Shown piece by piece: positions 1 through 9,421 of a stretch of 64,000 bases of DNA. Position 1 is the stretch's first letter, and every line of letters begins with the position of its first letter. Under the pieces are notes generated by a model. It made no database searches, was not told the origin of the DNA, and was given only the letters and a program-made list of their open reading frames with translations. The position numbers and the translations under genes were made by a program. This DNA comes from Pyramidobacter sp. YE332 (GTDB taxonomy: Bacteria; Synergistota; Synergistia; Synergistales; Dethiosulfovibrionaceae): positions 1 to 64,000 of the forward strand of contig NZ_CP133038.1 of assembly GCF_033060595.1 (NCBI RefSeq), read 5' to 3'.

Positions 1-828
1 TGCTGAGCGAAACGCCCACGTTCCCGGAGACGCTGGACTGCTTCACCAAATCCGGCGCGCGCCTCGCAGGCGTCTCCATGGATGCCGGCGGCCGCTGCCC
101 GACGAGCTCGAACGCCTGGCGCAAAAGTGCCGGCCGCGCTTCTTTTATGTCATCCCCAACTTTCAGAACCCCACGGGGCGCTGCACCTCGCCCGAACGCC
201 GCCGCGCCGTCGCGGAGATCGCGCGCCGGTACGGCTTCTTCATCGTCGAGGACGATCCCTATCGCGAGCTGAGCTTCGACGCCGCGCCGCCGCCTTCCTA
301 TCATTCGCTGGCGCCCGACTGCACGATCTCCATGGGCAGCCTCTCCAAGACCATCGCGCCGGGAATGCGCATCGGCTGGCTGGTGCTGCCGGACGAGCTG
401 GTCGAGCGCGCCGTGATGACGCTCAAGGCCACGGCGCTGTGTTATCCCGCCCTGCTCCACCGCGCCGCCGCGCGCGTGCTCGAACATCTCATTCGACGCT
501 CACGTCGCCGAGTTATGCCGCGATCTGAAGCGACGTTACAGCTTTTGACTGGATTGATGAGCGCACAGATCCAACGGGATGGCTGACGTGGGAACGCGCT
601 GGGGGGAATGTTCTGTGGTGCCGCCTGCATGACGGCGTCTCGGCCATGGACTTCGCCGTGCGCGCCCGCGATCGTTGGCACGTGGCTTTTTCCCCGGCGT
701 GTGTTTCACACCCAACTACGAAGGGGAAGATTCTCGCTGCGCCTTACCTTCGCGCGCCAGACCGACGCCCAGATGGCGAAGGCGTACGCCGCATCGCCGC
801 GGCGCTGAAGAGCTTCGCCGCGAACTGA
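1..828 (+). pseudogene. PLP-dependent aminotransferase (fold type I), 5'-truncated by window edge and frameshifted
   Basis: C-terminal part of a MocR/2-aminoadipate-type aminotransferase. The PLP-binding core is clear in one frame between about 137 and 480: FYVIPNFQNPTG, then VEDDPYRELSF, then SMGSLSKTIAPGMRIGW, in which the lysine of SLSKT is the expected Schiff-base residue. Upstream (3-90) the protein continues in another frame, joined if one C is restored in the run near 89-93 (expected PLPDELERLAQK). Downstream of about 480 the frame changes again several times (HVAELCRDLKRRY, then FAVRARDRWHVAF, then GVRRIAAALKSFAAN), ending at the TGA at 826-828. Such enzymes transfer amino groups between amino acids and 2-oxo acids in the cytoplasm; the substrate cannot be told. 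Multiple indels mean either a decayed gene or poor sequence here. Confidence 0.8.
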
Positions 829-953
829 CGCAGAGTTTCGGCGCCGTGGGGACAGGACTCGCATAAACATGCGTCGCGCGGTTTGCGGCACAGCCCTGTG
901 AAAAGGACGGACGTACGGTCTCTATTCAACGGGAAACGATGAAGCGCTGCTTC

Positions 954-982
954 TTGACATATTCATAAAATATATGTTAGAT
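954..982 (+). promoter_or_regulatory. sigma70-type promoter for the C69 dipeptidase
   Basis: TTGACA at 954-959, a 17-base spacer and TTAGAT at 977-982, in a locally AT-rich patch about 40 bases before the gene start. Confidence 0.6.
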
Positions 983-1021
983 TCATTGCACTTGTTTCAC
1001 AAACGAAAAGGAGGCAATGCA

Positions 1022-2624
1022 ATGTCGAAGAAATTTTTAAGCGTTCTGCTCCTTCTGATCGGAATCACCTGTGAAGCGGCTCTGGGCTGCACCGTTTTTG
1101 GCGTCGGAAAGAATGTGTCCGCGACGGGGCACGCCATGGTTTCGCATTCCTGCGACTCCATGTCGGACACGTTTCAGCTGCACCTGATTCCCGCCGCGTC
1201 GCATGAAGCGGGCGCTGAGCGCTTTTTGCTCAAAGAAGGCAAAGGCTGCGACGCCGGCGCCGATCCCGGCGTGATCGGCAAAATCCCCGAAGTTCCGCAG
1301 ACCAATCAGTATCTGACCAGCCGCTACTCGTTCTCAACGACAAGGGACTGGCCATGGGCGAATCGACCATGACGATGACCGCCGACGACAAACGCAGCGA
1401 AAAAGTGCTGGAAGTCATGGAACCAACGCTTTCGGCATGACGAACTGCCATATCGTTCAGGACATCGCCCTCGAACGCGCCGGCACCGCCGCGAGGCCGT
1501 AAAGGTCATCGGCGATCTGATCGACGAATACGGCTGGTACGAGGCCGGCGAGACCATGCCGATCACCGACGGCGACGAAGTATGGATCGTCGAAGCCTAC
1601 GGCAACAAGATGTGGGCCGCCTGGCGCGTGCCGACGACGAGATTTTCGTGGCCGCGAACCGCGCCCGTCTGCGCGAACTCGACCTGACCGATACGGAAAC
1701 GTCGCCTACGCTCCCGGCATGGTCGAGTACGCCGTCGAGCAGGGCTTCATCGACGCCAAAGACGTGAACATGAAGAGCTTCAGCCCCGCCGACGTGTTCT
1801 ATCCCACGCTGCGCCTTTACTCCGCGCTGCGCGAATGGCGCGCGCTCACCCTCTTCGCACCCTCCCTCAAACTCGATCCTACGCCCACTATTTCCCCAAG
1901 TCGGTCAAGCCCGACAAACCGTCACCGTCGCCGACCTGTTCCGTATTTACGGCGACTGGTACGAAGGCACCGAGTTCGACCTCAGCAAAGGCCCGCCGCC
2001 GGTCCTACGGCAATCCCAACGCTACCGCAAAGAGATCAAACTGGGCTGGAACGACAACGAATTCCCCGCGCCATCAACGACTACCGCCACACCTACGTGC
2101 AGATCTGCGAGGTCGATCCCACCCTGCCCGAAGCCGTGCGCGGCATCGTCTGGTTCGGTTACGGCGCCGCCGACACCACCTATCTGACGCCCTTCTGGGC
2201 CAGCATGAAAGCTCTGCCCGAGCCCTTCACCACCGGCACGCGCAAAGGCCCCTTCGACCCAAGTCCGCCTGGTGGGAGTGCATCCGCGTGCAGCACATCG
2301 CCGAACTGCGCTACCAGACATCCGCAAGGAGATCATCGACTACCGCACGCCCCTCATGGAAGCCGATTACGTCAAGGCGCACGAGATTCAAAAGCAGGCG
2401 GCCGAGCTGATCAAAAACGGCCAGAGCGACAAAGCTCTCGACTTGATCACCGACTACGCCTGCGGCAACGCCGTCGCCCGCCACAAGGGCTGGAACGAAC
2501 TGGGCAACCGTCTCTTCGCCAAATACTGCCTGAACGGCACCAACATGGAGTACAAAACCTATCCCGAAGAGTGGAGCCGTCTGATCTGGAAAGGCCCTTC
2601 CTCCGTCCCGACGGCACCAAGTAA
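1022..2624 (+). pseudogene. C69-family dipeptidase, secreted; several frameshifts
   Basis: Starts at ATG 1022 behind AAAGGAGG with a signal peptide (MSKKFLSVLLLLIGITCEAA) followed by GCTVFGVGKN. The Cys after the signal region is the expected N-terminal nucleophile of peptidase family C69, Ntn hydrolases that cut dipeptides. The rest of the family is present in pieces: LTSRYS to 1335, then AMGESTMTM, CHIVQDIALERAG, IGDLIDEYGWYEAGETMP, DEVWIVEAYGNKMWAAWRV, VEYAVEQGFIDAKDVNMKSF, VRGIVWFGYGAADTTYL and NELGNRLFAKYCLNGTNMEY, ending FLRPDGTK at TAA 2622-2624. Each join needs one extra base, usually a C in a CC or CCC run (near 1335, 1492, 1630). The gene is full length apart from these indels, so it may be intact in the organism. 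Role: peptide utilisation at or outside the cell envelope. Confidence 0.8.
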
Positions 2625-2689
2625 CCTAAGAACGCAACGGAGAAACGAAGACACGGAGAAAAGCGAAAACGAAGACGACAACCGACACA

Positions 2690-2726
2690 AATCCCTGACG
2701 GGCGACGACCGTCAGGGGATTCTTTG
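2690..2726 (+). terminator. Rho-independent terminator after the dipeptidase
   Basis: Stem AATCCCTGACGG / CCGTCAGGGGATT with a 7-base loop, then TCTTT. One arm has CCC against GGGG, another place where a base may have been lost. Confidence 0.75.
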
Positions 2727-2733
2727 AGCAATG

Positions 2734-2770
2734 AAAAGAGCCGATGGTCACGTTGATCATCGACTCTTTT
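2734..2770. terminator. Second hairpin, probably bidirectional terminator
   Basis: AAAAGAGCCGATG pairs with CATCGACTCTTTT (one G-U). It lies between the dipeptidase and the convergent alcohol dehydrogenase, with A and T runs on both sides. Confidence 0.6.
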
Positions 2771-2853
2771 CTGTAATTGATCATTCAATTTTCGCTTTCT
2801 CCGCTTCGCCGCTTCTCCGCAGTCGGTTCCGTTTAAAACTGACTGCGCCCGGC

Positions 2854-4011
2854 TCAATAACATTCGGTGAGGATGTCGAAAATCTCGCCGACGGTGAGCT
2901 GGCGGCAGCAGCCTTCCTTGATGTTGGTGCTGCGGGCGACGGCGTTGTAGAAGGAGCGGTCGGCGATGCCCATCTTGCGGAAGCTGTTGGGCAGGCCGAC
3001 GTCAATCACGAACTGTTCCAGCGCGGCGATGCCGGCCAGCGCGGTCTCGCGGTCGTCGCCGCGGTCGGCTACGCCCCAGACGTTTTTCGCCCAGCGCGCG
3101 AAACGCTGCGGCGCGGCCTTGTAGAGGTGACGGTAGAGGATCGGCTGGATCACGGCCAGCCCCATGCCGTGGTTGCAGTTGGTGTACGCGCCGACCTGAT
3201 GCTCGATCTGGTGGGCCTGAAAGTCGGTGACTTTGCCGATCTTGAGCAGACCGTTTTCGCTCACGGCCGCCGCCCACATCAGCTCGCCGCGCACGCGCAG
3301 ATCGCCCGGATCTTTCACGAGGGCGCGCGTGCTGCGGATGACGTGGCGCATCATGGCCTCGGCGATCTCGTCGGTGAGGTTGTCGTCGAGCGGCTTGCCG
3401 AAGTAGCTCTCCATGCAGTGCGAGAGCGTGTCGAACGCGCCCGAAAGGACCTGCGCCCTCGGCGCGGAGAGCGTATAGGCGGGATCGAGCGCCGCGAAGG
3501 ACGGCGCCGCGCCGGTCATGCTGCCCTTGATCTTCTTCTCTTCGTTGGTGATCACGGCGATGTCGTTTTGCTCGGAGCCGGTACCGGCCACGGTAACGAC
3601 GACGCCGAGGGGGATGAACTGCGCCGGGGCGGCCTGAAAGCGGAACTTCATCTCCCACAGGTCTTCGTCGGTCAGGGCCTGAGCGGCCACGACCTTGCAA
3701 CAGTCGCTCACCGAACCGCCGCCGACGGCGAGGATCAGGTCGACGCGCTTCTCGCGGGCCAGGCGCGCGCCCTCCCGGACTTTGGCGTACGTCGGGTTGG
3801 GCATGATGCCGCTGAACTCGACCACGTCTTTATTGGCTTCGCCCAGAAGCTTCATGACCGTACCGTAGACGCCGTTTCTTTTGACGGAGCCGCCGCCGTA
3901 GGCGAGCATCACCGTACGGCCGTACTTGGGGAGTTCGGCCCGCAGCGCGCGGACGGCGGCGTCCGCGCCGAAATAGGTGACGGTCGGATAGGAAAAGACA
4001 AAATCGCGCAT
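2854..4011 (-). CDS. Iron-containing alcohol dehydrogenase (BDH/YqhD type)
   Basis: 385 residues, usual length for group III Fe-dependent alcohol dehydrogenases, which reduce aldehydes such as butanal to alcohols with NAD(P)H. The nucleotide loop GGGS is at 97-100. The four metal ligands expected from YqhD are in place and at the same numbering: D194 and H198 in GAFDTLSH, H267 in HQIEH and H281 in NHGMG. No membrane segment, so cytoplasmic. Starts at ATG 4011 behind AAAGGAGG. It stands alone, convergent with the dipeptidase and co-oriented with the CDF gene upstream. Physiological substrate unknown; redox balancing in fermentation is the usual role. Confidence 0.9.
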   Translation of the reverse strand: MRDFVFSYPTVTYFGADAAVRALRAELPKYGRTVMLAYGGGSVKRNGVYGTVMKLLGEANKDVVEFSGIMPNPTYAKVREGARLAREKRVDLILAVGGGSVSDCCKVVAAQALTDEDLWEMKFRFQAAPAQFIPLGVVVTVAGTGSEQNDIAVITNEEKKIKGSMTGAAPSFAALDPAYTLSAPRAQVLSGAFDTLSHCMESYFGKPLDDNLTDEIAEAMMRHVIRSTRALVKDPGDLRVRGELMWAAAVSENGLLKIGKVTDFQAHQIEHQVGAYTNCNHGMGLAVIQPILYRHLYKAAPQRFARWAKNVWGVADRGDDRETALAGIAALEQFVIDVGLPNSFRKMGIADRSFYNAVARSTNIKEGCCRQLTVGEIFDILTECY

Positions 4012-4264
4012 GAGAAAGACCTCCTTTGCAGATCGGGATCGTTTGCACCTATCGTCAGTTTAAGGGGAAAGCCGCGCAAAGTCCACCGCCAGGATGTCGC
4101 GGCGTGAAGAAAAAATCGCCGCCGTCTGCGGCAAAAGAGGAAACGTTTTTAGCGTTCCACGTGGAACATTTTTCTTCGTTCATGTATTTACAACGAGTCA
4201 AAAAGCATGTCATACAAATGATATCTTTTTCGCGGCTTAGCGGCGACTTTTATTCCGCGAGGAC
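4012..4264. other. Intergenic spacer containing a parS-like site
   Basis: No gene seen. Holds the RBS of the alcohol dehydrogenase, the palindrome listed at 4153-4168 and AT-rich sequence around 4190-4230 that may hold the dehydrogenase promoter. Confidence 0.5.
4153..4168. promoter_or_regulatory. parS-like ParB-binding site 1
   Basis: CGTTCCACGTGGAACA, one base from the perfect 16-base palindrome seen at two other sites in this window. It matches the conserved bacterial parS consensus (TGTTNCACGTGNAACA). Intergenic. Confidence 0.65.
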
Positions 4265-5169
4265 TCAAAGCGGATTGACGTGGACCATCACGTGCTTGAC
4301 CTGCGGAAAGTTCGTTTCGACCGCGTCATGGACCCTTTCGGCGACGGCGTGGGCGGCGGCCAGCGAACAGCGGCCGTCCACGCCGATCTCGATGTCGACG
4401 TAGACGCGGCTGCCGAACTCGCGCGTGTTCATCAGGTCGATGCGGCGCACGCCCGCCTGAGCGGCCACGCACTCGCGCAGCGCCCATTCGGTAGCCTCGT
4501 CGCAGGCGTGATCGACCATCTTGTCGGTGGCGTCCTTGAAGATGTCGATCGCCGCTTTGACGATGAACAGACAGATGACGAGGCTGGCCGCCGGTTCCAG
4601 CACCGGAGATCCCATGCGCGCGCCGCCGATGCCGATCAGAGCGCCCACCGACGACAGCGCGTCGGAGCGGTGATGCCACGCTTCGGCTTTCAGCGCCGTG
4701 GAGTCGATGCGCCGCGCCCGCAGCCACGTGTACCAGAACATCGACTCCTTGACGGCGATCGACAGGGCCGCCGCGAAGAGCGCGATGCCGCCCGGCTGCG
4801 GCATGTTCCGGTACGCGCCGCTCCAGATCTTTTCCACGGCGCCCCAGCCGATCAGCAGTCCGACCGCCGCCAGGATGCCGCCGAGGATCAGCCCCGCCAC
4901 GCATTCGAGCCGCTCGTGCCCGTAAGGATGCGAGCGGTCCGACGGCCGCGCCGAGACCTTGACTCCCGCGACGACGATGACGCTGCCGAGGATGTCGGAC
5001 GTAGAGTGGACGGCGTCGCTGATCATGGCGCCGGAATGCCCGATCGCGCCGGATGCGAACTTGAACGCCGCCAGCAGCAGATTGCCCGCGCCGCAGACGA
5101 CGGAGACGCGCGTGGCGATTTTTCGAACTGAGTTTTTTCCGGCGCGTCGGCGCGCGTTTCCCGATTCAT
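4265..5169 (-). CDS. Cation diffusion facilitator family metal exporter
   Basis: CDF antiporter of about 300 residues with the family signature SDAVHSTSD in TM2, HPYGHERLE in the TM2-TM3 loop, HHRSDALSS in TM5 and a C-terminal metal-binding domain (VYVDIEIGVDG, HVMVHVN). These inner-membrane proteins export Zn, Co, Ni, Fe or Mn in exchange for protons; the metal is not readable from sequence. The best start is ATG 5169, behind AGGAGG at about 5178-5183, giving MNRETRADAPEK and then NSVRKIATRVSVV. As given, that start is out of frame by one base, restored if the A6 run (T6 at 5133-5138) had seven bases. The open frame itself runs on to 5224 but without an RBS. A terminator-bearing leader precedes the gene. 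Confidence 0.85.
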
Positions 5170-5224
5170 GACAATTTCCTCCTGAACGGATGGTTTCATG
5201 AGATCCGCCCGCCTCGCGGAGCAC

Positions 5225-5330
5225 GAAAAAATCCGCGGGACGCGCTCGAATCGCTTCCGTCCCGCGGATCGTCGTCCGCTGCCGCGCCGCGGCGGCCCGG
5301 CCCGCTCCCGAGGGACGGCCTGTTCAGTTT
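5225..5330 (-). promoter_or_regulatory. Leader attenuator upstream of the CDF gene; NiCo (czcD-type) riboswitch candidate
   Basis: On the minus strand a GC-rich leader ends in a perfect intrinsic terminator (CGCGGGACG, loop, CGTCCCGCG, then TTTTTT, about 5270-5226) before the CDF start, so transcription would normally stop short. The arm GGGACGG can instead pair with an upstream CCGTCCC near 5311-5317, giving a mutually exclusive antiterminator. In 5'-3' order the leader shows ACTGAACAGGC, GAGCGGG, GCCGGGC, CAGCGG and GGGACGG, which resembles, from memory, the conserved blocks of the NiCo riboswitch found before czcD/CDF genes. The P1 helix is weak, so the class is uncertain; the attenuator is clear. 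Possible promoters are TTGACT-17-TTAAGA and TTGACA-17-TAAACT. Confidence 0.5.
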
Positions 5331-5413
5331 ATGCTGTGTTGAAGGCCGTGTCAAAGCCTTGAATAAATCTTAACAACCGGCCTCGGGATTAGTCAAGGCA
5401 TATCGCCGCGCGC

Positions 5414-5442
5414 TTGCCGGAACGAGGGGGCGCCGCTATAAT
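5414..5442 (+). promoter_or_regulatory. Promoter of the GNAT pair
   Basis: TTGCCG at 5414-5419, a 17-base spacer, TATAAT at 5437-5442, about 58 bases before the first GNAT start. Confidence 0.65.
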
Positions 5443-5499
5443 GAACGACAAAATCCCGCCGCGCCGCGGCGCGGACATCGCCCAGAGGAGGGGCCCCTT

Positions 5500-6033
5500 A
5501 TGAACAGATTGAAACTGATCCGTCCGGACGCGGCGCACGAAGCGCAGGTCATGGACTACCGCCGCGTTTTTCTGGAAAACGGCGAATATTTCGCCGGCTG
5601 CGCCGGGCTCGAAGACGTCGAAAACTACGCCGAGTGGCTCGACTTCGAAAACCGTCTTTCGAAAAAGTACGGCGACGGCTACGTCCCCTCCTCGGTGTTC
5701 CTCGCCGTGAGGACGGAGGACGAAACGCTCGCCGGCATCCTCGAGATCCGCCACCGCCTTACCCCTTTCCTGCTCCGCTACGGCGGGCACATCGGCTACA
5801 GCGTCCTGCCCTCGCAGCGGCGCCGGGGCTGCGCCACAGAAATGCTCCGCCTCGCCCTGGAAGAGTGCCGGAAGCTGGACCTCGATCGCGTGCTCCTCAC
5901 CTGCGACAAGGCCAACGTCGCCTCTGCGCGCACGATCGCCGCCAACGGCGGCGTGCTGGAAAACGAGATCGAAGACGACGTCGGCATGGGGCGCTCGGGC
6001 ACGATCCAGCGCTACTGGATCGCCGTCGAGTGA
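5500..6033 (+). CDS. GNAT-family N-acetyltransferase
   Basis: 177 residues. Acetyl-CoA binding motif A is IGYSVLPSQRRRGCATEML (residues about 105-123), where the R-R-x-G-x-A loop holds the pyrophosphate. A C-terminal NVASARTIAANGGVLE follows the usual N-x-x-S/A layout of motif B. Cytoplasmic. Starts at ATG 5500 with AGAGGAGG upstream. Resembles the RimJ/RimL-like group acetylating amines or protein N-termini, but the acceptor is unknown. First gene of a two-gene unit; the next GNAT starts 28 bases later. Confidence 0.85.
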   Translation: MNRLKLIRPDAAHEAQVMDYRRVFLENGEYFAGCAGLEDVENYAEWLDFENRLSKKYGDGYVPSSVFLAVRTEDETLAGILEIRHRLTPFLLRYGGHIGYSVLPSQRRRGCATEMLRLALEECRKLDLDRVLLTCDKANVASARTIAANGGVLENEIEDDVGMGRSGTIQRYWIAVE

Positions 6034-6061
6034 CGCCCGTTCGCCGGGAAGGAGACCGCCC

Positions 6062-6589
6062 ATGCTCGACCATATACGCACCGCCGGCACGGAAGACTTC
6101 GGCGCGCTCTGGCGCTTTTACGAAGACGTCTGCCGCGCCCAGGAACGCGACGAATACGGGCCCGACTGGCACCTCGGCGTCTATCCCGCCGCCGCGGACC
6201 TGAAAGGACACGTCGCCGCCGGCGAGATCCTCACCGGCTGGAAAGACGGCCGCCTCGCCGCCGCCATGGCCGTTACCGGCGGCGAGGACGAGATGTACCT
6301 CGGCGTGCCGTGGCCGCTGGGCGCGCCTCCCGAACAGGTCGCGGCGCTGCACCTTTTCGCCGTCCACCCGGACTTTCGCGGCCGGGGCGCGGCGCGGGAA
6401 ATGCTGGCATCCCTGTTCGAGCGCGCCCGCGCGCGAGGCCTGCGCGCCGTTCACCTCGACGTGATCGAAGGCAACCTGGCCGCCGAAAAACTCTACCTCG
6501 AAGCCGGCTTCGCCTTTGCGGGAACCCGGCGCGTCCACTACGACGACCTCGGCGACACCATCGTGCGCCTCTTCGAATACGCGCTGTAA
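6062..6589 (+). CDS. GNAT-family N-acetyltransferase
   Basis: 175 residues with motif A LHLFAVHPDFRGRGAAREML (about 98-117; RGRGAA is the CoA loop) and motif B VIEGNLAAEKLYLEAGF (about 137-153), a textbook GNAT C-terminal half. RBS GGAAGGAG before ATG 6062. Probably co-transcribed with the preceding acetyltransferase, with which it shares only the fold. Acceptor unknown. Confidence 0.85.
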   Translation: MLDHIRTAGTEDFGALWRFYEDVCRAQERDEYGPDWHLGVYPAAADLKGHVAAGEILTGWKDGRLAAAMAVTGGEDEMYLGVPWPLGAPPEQVAALHLFAVHPDFRGRGAAREMLASLFERARARGLRAVHLDVIEGNLAAEKLYLEAGFAFAGTRRVHYDDLGDTIVRLFEYAL

Positions 6590-6597
6590 AACAAAGG

Positions 6598-6630
6598 CCG
6601 CCACGAAGACGCGGAGGCACGGAGAAAAAC
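6598..6630 (+). repeat. Dispersed short repeat, copy 1
   Basis: Contains GCGGAGGCACGGAGAAA followed by AACAAAAG. An inverted, very similar copy is at 6779-6816 and a diverged copy (ACACGGAGAAAAGCG) at about 2650-2665 after the dipeptidase. All three follow stop codons. Function unknown. Confidence 0.5.
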
Positions 6631-6693
6631 AAAAGAAAGGGCGGGACTGTCGCTTCGCGGCAAAGTCACCATAATTGAAGATCAGTACCGACA

Positions 6694-6728
6694 AAAAGGC
6701 ACGACGCCCAATCGAGCGTCGTGCCTTT
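6694..6728. terminator. Bidirectional terminator between GNAT pair and OmpH gene
   Basis: AAAGGCACGACGC / GCGTCGTGCCTTT perfect 13-bp stem, 8-base loop, with A and T runs on the two sides; genes converge here. Confidence 0.8.
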
Positions 6729-6778
6729 GACGCAATGTCAAGCCAGTTCCGTTTTTCGCGGTGAAGCCGCGGTAAGGT

Positions 6779-6816
6779 CTTTGACTTTCTCCGTGCCTCC
6801 GTGGCAGCTTTTGTTT
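6779..6816 (-). repeat. Dispersed short repeat, copy 2 (inverted)
   Basis: On the minus strand reads GCCACGGAGGCACGGAGAAA, the inverted partner of the copy at 6598-6630. Confidence 0.5.
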
Positions 6817-6838
6817 CCGCCGTTCGGTTTTGACGAAG

Positions 6839-7234
6839 CTACTTTCTTTCCCCCGACGATGGTTTAGTCACCGTCACTACCGGCAGCTTGGGGAATTTCG
6901 GCGTCTTCCGGTTCATCTCTCTCATCACCGCAGAAGTGAAGTCAAGCCGCGGATCGACCGTGAGGAACAACTGCCGCCCATCACCGCCTGATACCTGGCG
7001 TTCTTCTTGCGCCAGATCTCCGCCTCCGCCGTGTTCTCGCGGCCGCGGTACAGTTCCCGCAGATCATCGTACCCCTTCTGCAGCACCTTCTGCACCGCCT
7101 TCAGATGCTCCTGCCCTTCCTGCCGGGGAGCGACTGATCGAGAATCCGCTCCGCGTTCACCACGGCGATCTCAGTACCCCGCGCCGTTCCGGCCATAGCC
7201 GCCACCAACAGAACGAGAAACGCCAAACGTTTCA
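6839..7234 (-). pseudogene. OmpH/Skp-like periplasmic chaperone, two frameshifts
   Basis: Begins MKRLAFLVLLVAAMAGTARG (signal peptide, ATG 7234) and TEIAVVNAERILDQSLPG, the usual OmpH start (secreted protein beginning with a VN-x-x-R/K strand). It then continues in another frame with QEHLKAVQKVLQKGYDDL and ENTAEAEIWRKKNARYQAV (coiled-coil, typical of Skp tentacles) and in a third frame with LFLTVDPRLDFTSAVMREM to a TAG at 6839-6841. Both joins are repaired by one added base (near 7124 and in a G run near 6972). About 131 residues when repaired. Skp-type chaperones carry unfolded outer-membrane proteins across the periplasm. It lies directly downstream of, and co-oriented with, a trimeric autotransporter, a sensible client. 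Confidence 0.65.
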
Positions 7235-7409
7235 TGTCACGCAACCGCCTTTTGCCTCGGCAAAACGTGCTGCGGCGCCGCACGGCGCCGCTCCCGTCGG
7301 AAAAAGGCAAACATTCCTTCCGCTTCCCGAAAAAACAGAACTCGTTCCCCATACCACAAGAAAGGCGGCAGGCCATGACGCCGCCGCCCTTCGCATCCGA
7401 CGATAAAGG

Positions 7410-9182
7410 TTACTTTCTTCTGGAGTCCTCCAGCATGCGCTCGAGTCTCTCCACGCGCTCCTGCATCGTCGCCTTCAGCTCGGCAATCTCGTGAGCCTGT
7501 GACGCCACCTGAGCCTGCAGTTCGGCGTTCTCCTTCTGCATCACGTAAATGCTGCTGATCGGGCCGGAACGGTAGCGCTCCGGGATCGCATCGCGCTCCG
7601 CCTTGCGCCCGATCTTCCAGGTAAAGCCGGCGTTGGCCATCGACTCGCCGTGGTCGGCGATTGCCACGCCCGCGTGCACCATGAAATCTTCTTTGAGATA
7701 ATGGGCAAAGCCAAGCGCCAGAGCCCATTCGCCCCGGTAGCTGCCGAAGCCCGCCATCAGCTGGCTGGGAGCGATCGGGTCAAACTGCATCGGCTTCAGC
7801 CCCGACAGCGCGGAGCTGAGCGCGCCCACGTTCTTGATGTCTTTTCTCAATTCGCCCATCTGATTATAGACATTGTCGAAGTTGTCGTATACTTTGCCGA
7901 ACTCACGGTCCACGGCGCTGAGCGCGTCGCCGACATTGTCGTAAGCGCCGCCGCGGATGATGTAGCTCGGCGCGGAAACCGTGCCGTCGGCGTTGACCGC
8001 GGAGCCGCCGCCGAAGTGGTTGGAAACGCTCGACGAGAGGCCCCAGAGCTGGGAACCGTTGATCGCGTCGGTACTTGTCTCGCTAACGTCCCCGGCTTTG
8101 ACGTTTTCGATCTTATTGCCCGCGGCGTCGAAGCCTTTGGCCGTTACCCTGCCGGCGAATACGGGCGCTTCCGCCATCCGAAGCTCGAGCCTGCCGTCTG
8201 TCGCCGCCGTCTTGAGATTGTTGCCGCTGTACTCCCCCGCCGTCGTGGCGCCGCCGTAGATCTTGAGCTTCTCGCCCAGTTTGCGGTCAAGCTCGTTCCC
8301 TTCGTTGTCAATAAAGGTCAGCGGCGTGTCGGCCAGAACCTTGAGCTGGTCTTCCGTCGCCGCCTGGCCGCGCACAATGGCGCTGGGATCCCAGGTCGTG
8401 TTGCTCAGCCCGGTGATCGTGCCAGCAGTCCCCGTACCATTAATCGTGATGCCGCCGATCTTTGCCGTACCGTCGCCGATGGTCGTGTTGCTGCCAATCT
8501 TCAGACCATCCTCATCCAACGTATTGATACCGGCCTTCAAACTACCCTCGGGAGTCAGGTCGACGTTTTTGGCCAGAGCGATGGTAACATTGCCCGTCTT
8601 CGCTCCGCCGCCGATAGATTGATTCAATCCAATCGTAAGATTGGAATCCGATGATGTGAAATTAACATTGTCACCGTTTTTCACATCAAACGATTGATTG
8701 CCAACCCTCAGCTTCCAGCTCTGCATGGCGCTGCTGGCCTTGTCCTCGACTGCCTTGAGCTGGGCATAGTTAACCGCGTCGGTGTCTTCCGTACCGGCGA
8801 GCACATTGACAATCTTATTGTCGGTAGCGTCGAAGCCTTTGGCCGTCACTGTACCGTCAAAAGTGGGAGCGTCAACAACGTTGATCTTGTTGTCGCCGAT
8901 GGTAATATTCTTCCCCGCATTGGCCGAGCTGATGCCGCCGCCCAGGCCGCTGACTGTGACATCACCATTCGGGGCCTGTGTTACCGTGGCACCCTCAAAG
9001 ATCAGCTGCGCAGATGGATTGCCGCTCGTCAACAACTCCTTCGAGGTAGAACCACCAACAATATAAATACTATTATTCGCATATCCTGCGCCGACCGTGA
9101 GTAGAGCCGAGCTCAGGGCCAATGCGGCAACAATGCCGGCTTTTCGCTGCCTGTTTCTGTAAATCCTTGTATTTTCTGCCAT
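7410..9182 (-). CDS. YadA-like trimeric autotransporter adhesin with C-terminal coiled-coil tail
   Basis: 590 residues. Residues 1-36 form an extended charged-then-hydrophobic signal peptide ([20 protein letters not shown]). The passenger is rich in G, N, T and D with head-repeat features: two related blocks [16 protein letters not shown] and [16 protein letters not shown], each followed by a D-A-[IV]-N-x-x-Q-L neck-like motif. The YadA membrane anchor is at about 455-525 ([41 protein letters not shown]). Unusually, 65 residues follow the barrel, ending in heptad-rich sequence ([34 protein letters not shown]) that would lie in the periplasm. RBS AGGAGGAAG before ATG 9182. Role: surface adhesion as a homotrimer. 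Confidence 0.9.
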   Translation of the reverse strand: MAENTRIYRNRQRKAGIVAALALSSALLTVGAGYANNSIYIVGGSTSKELLTSGNPSAQLIFEGATVTQAPNGDVTVSGLGGGISSANAGKNITIGDNKINVVDAPTFDGTVTAKGFDATDNKIVNVLAGTEDTDAVNYAQLKAVEDKASSAMQSWKLRVGNQSFDVKNGDNVNFTSSDSNLTIGLNQSIGGGAKTGNVTIALAKNVDLTPEGSLKAGINTLDEDGLKIGSNTTIGDGTAKIGGITINGTGTAGTITGLSNTTWDPSAIVRGQAATEDQLKVLADTPLTFIDNEGNELDRKLGEKLKIYGGATTAGEYSGNNLKTAATDGRLELRMAEAPVFAGRVTAKGFDAAGNKIENVKAGDVSETSTDAINGSQLWGLSSSVSNHFGGGSAVNADGTVSAPSYIIRGGAYDNVGDALSAVDREFGKVYDNFDNVYNQMGELRKDIKNVGALSSALSGLKPMQFDPIAPSQLMAGFGSYRGEWALALGFAHYLKEDFMVHAGVAIADHGESMANAGFTWKIGRKAERDAIPERYRSGPISSIYVMQKENAELQAQVASQAHEIAELKATMQERVERLERMLEDSRRK

Positions 9183-9421
9183 GTGTTCTTCCTCCTGAAA
9201 GTTCTTCCAACTCAGCGTCGCGGTGTTGGCGCGGCGTTGTTTCCACGCGGACGGGCCGCGGTCTTCCCAAAGAGCGTCCTGCGGCGCGGCGCCGAAGGCC
9301 GAAGCGAAGGGGCCTTCCGGCGGCGCAGTGCGTAAGCTGGCTGTATGGTTGCGGCATCGCCTCCTTGCAGCGCATGATGACGAACTCGCCGCACGGGGCG
9401 GCGTTTTTTCGACCGTTTTCG

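Noticed and set aside
2731-4107. 458-codon plus-strand frame opposite the alcohol dehydrogenase
   Set aside because: It mirrors the minus-strand gene, has no RBS and no family motif; typical antisense frame in GC-rich DNA.
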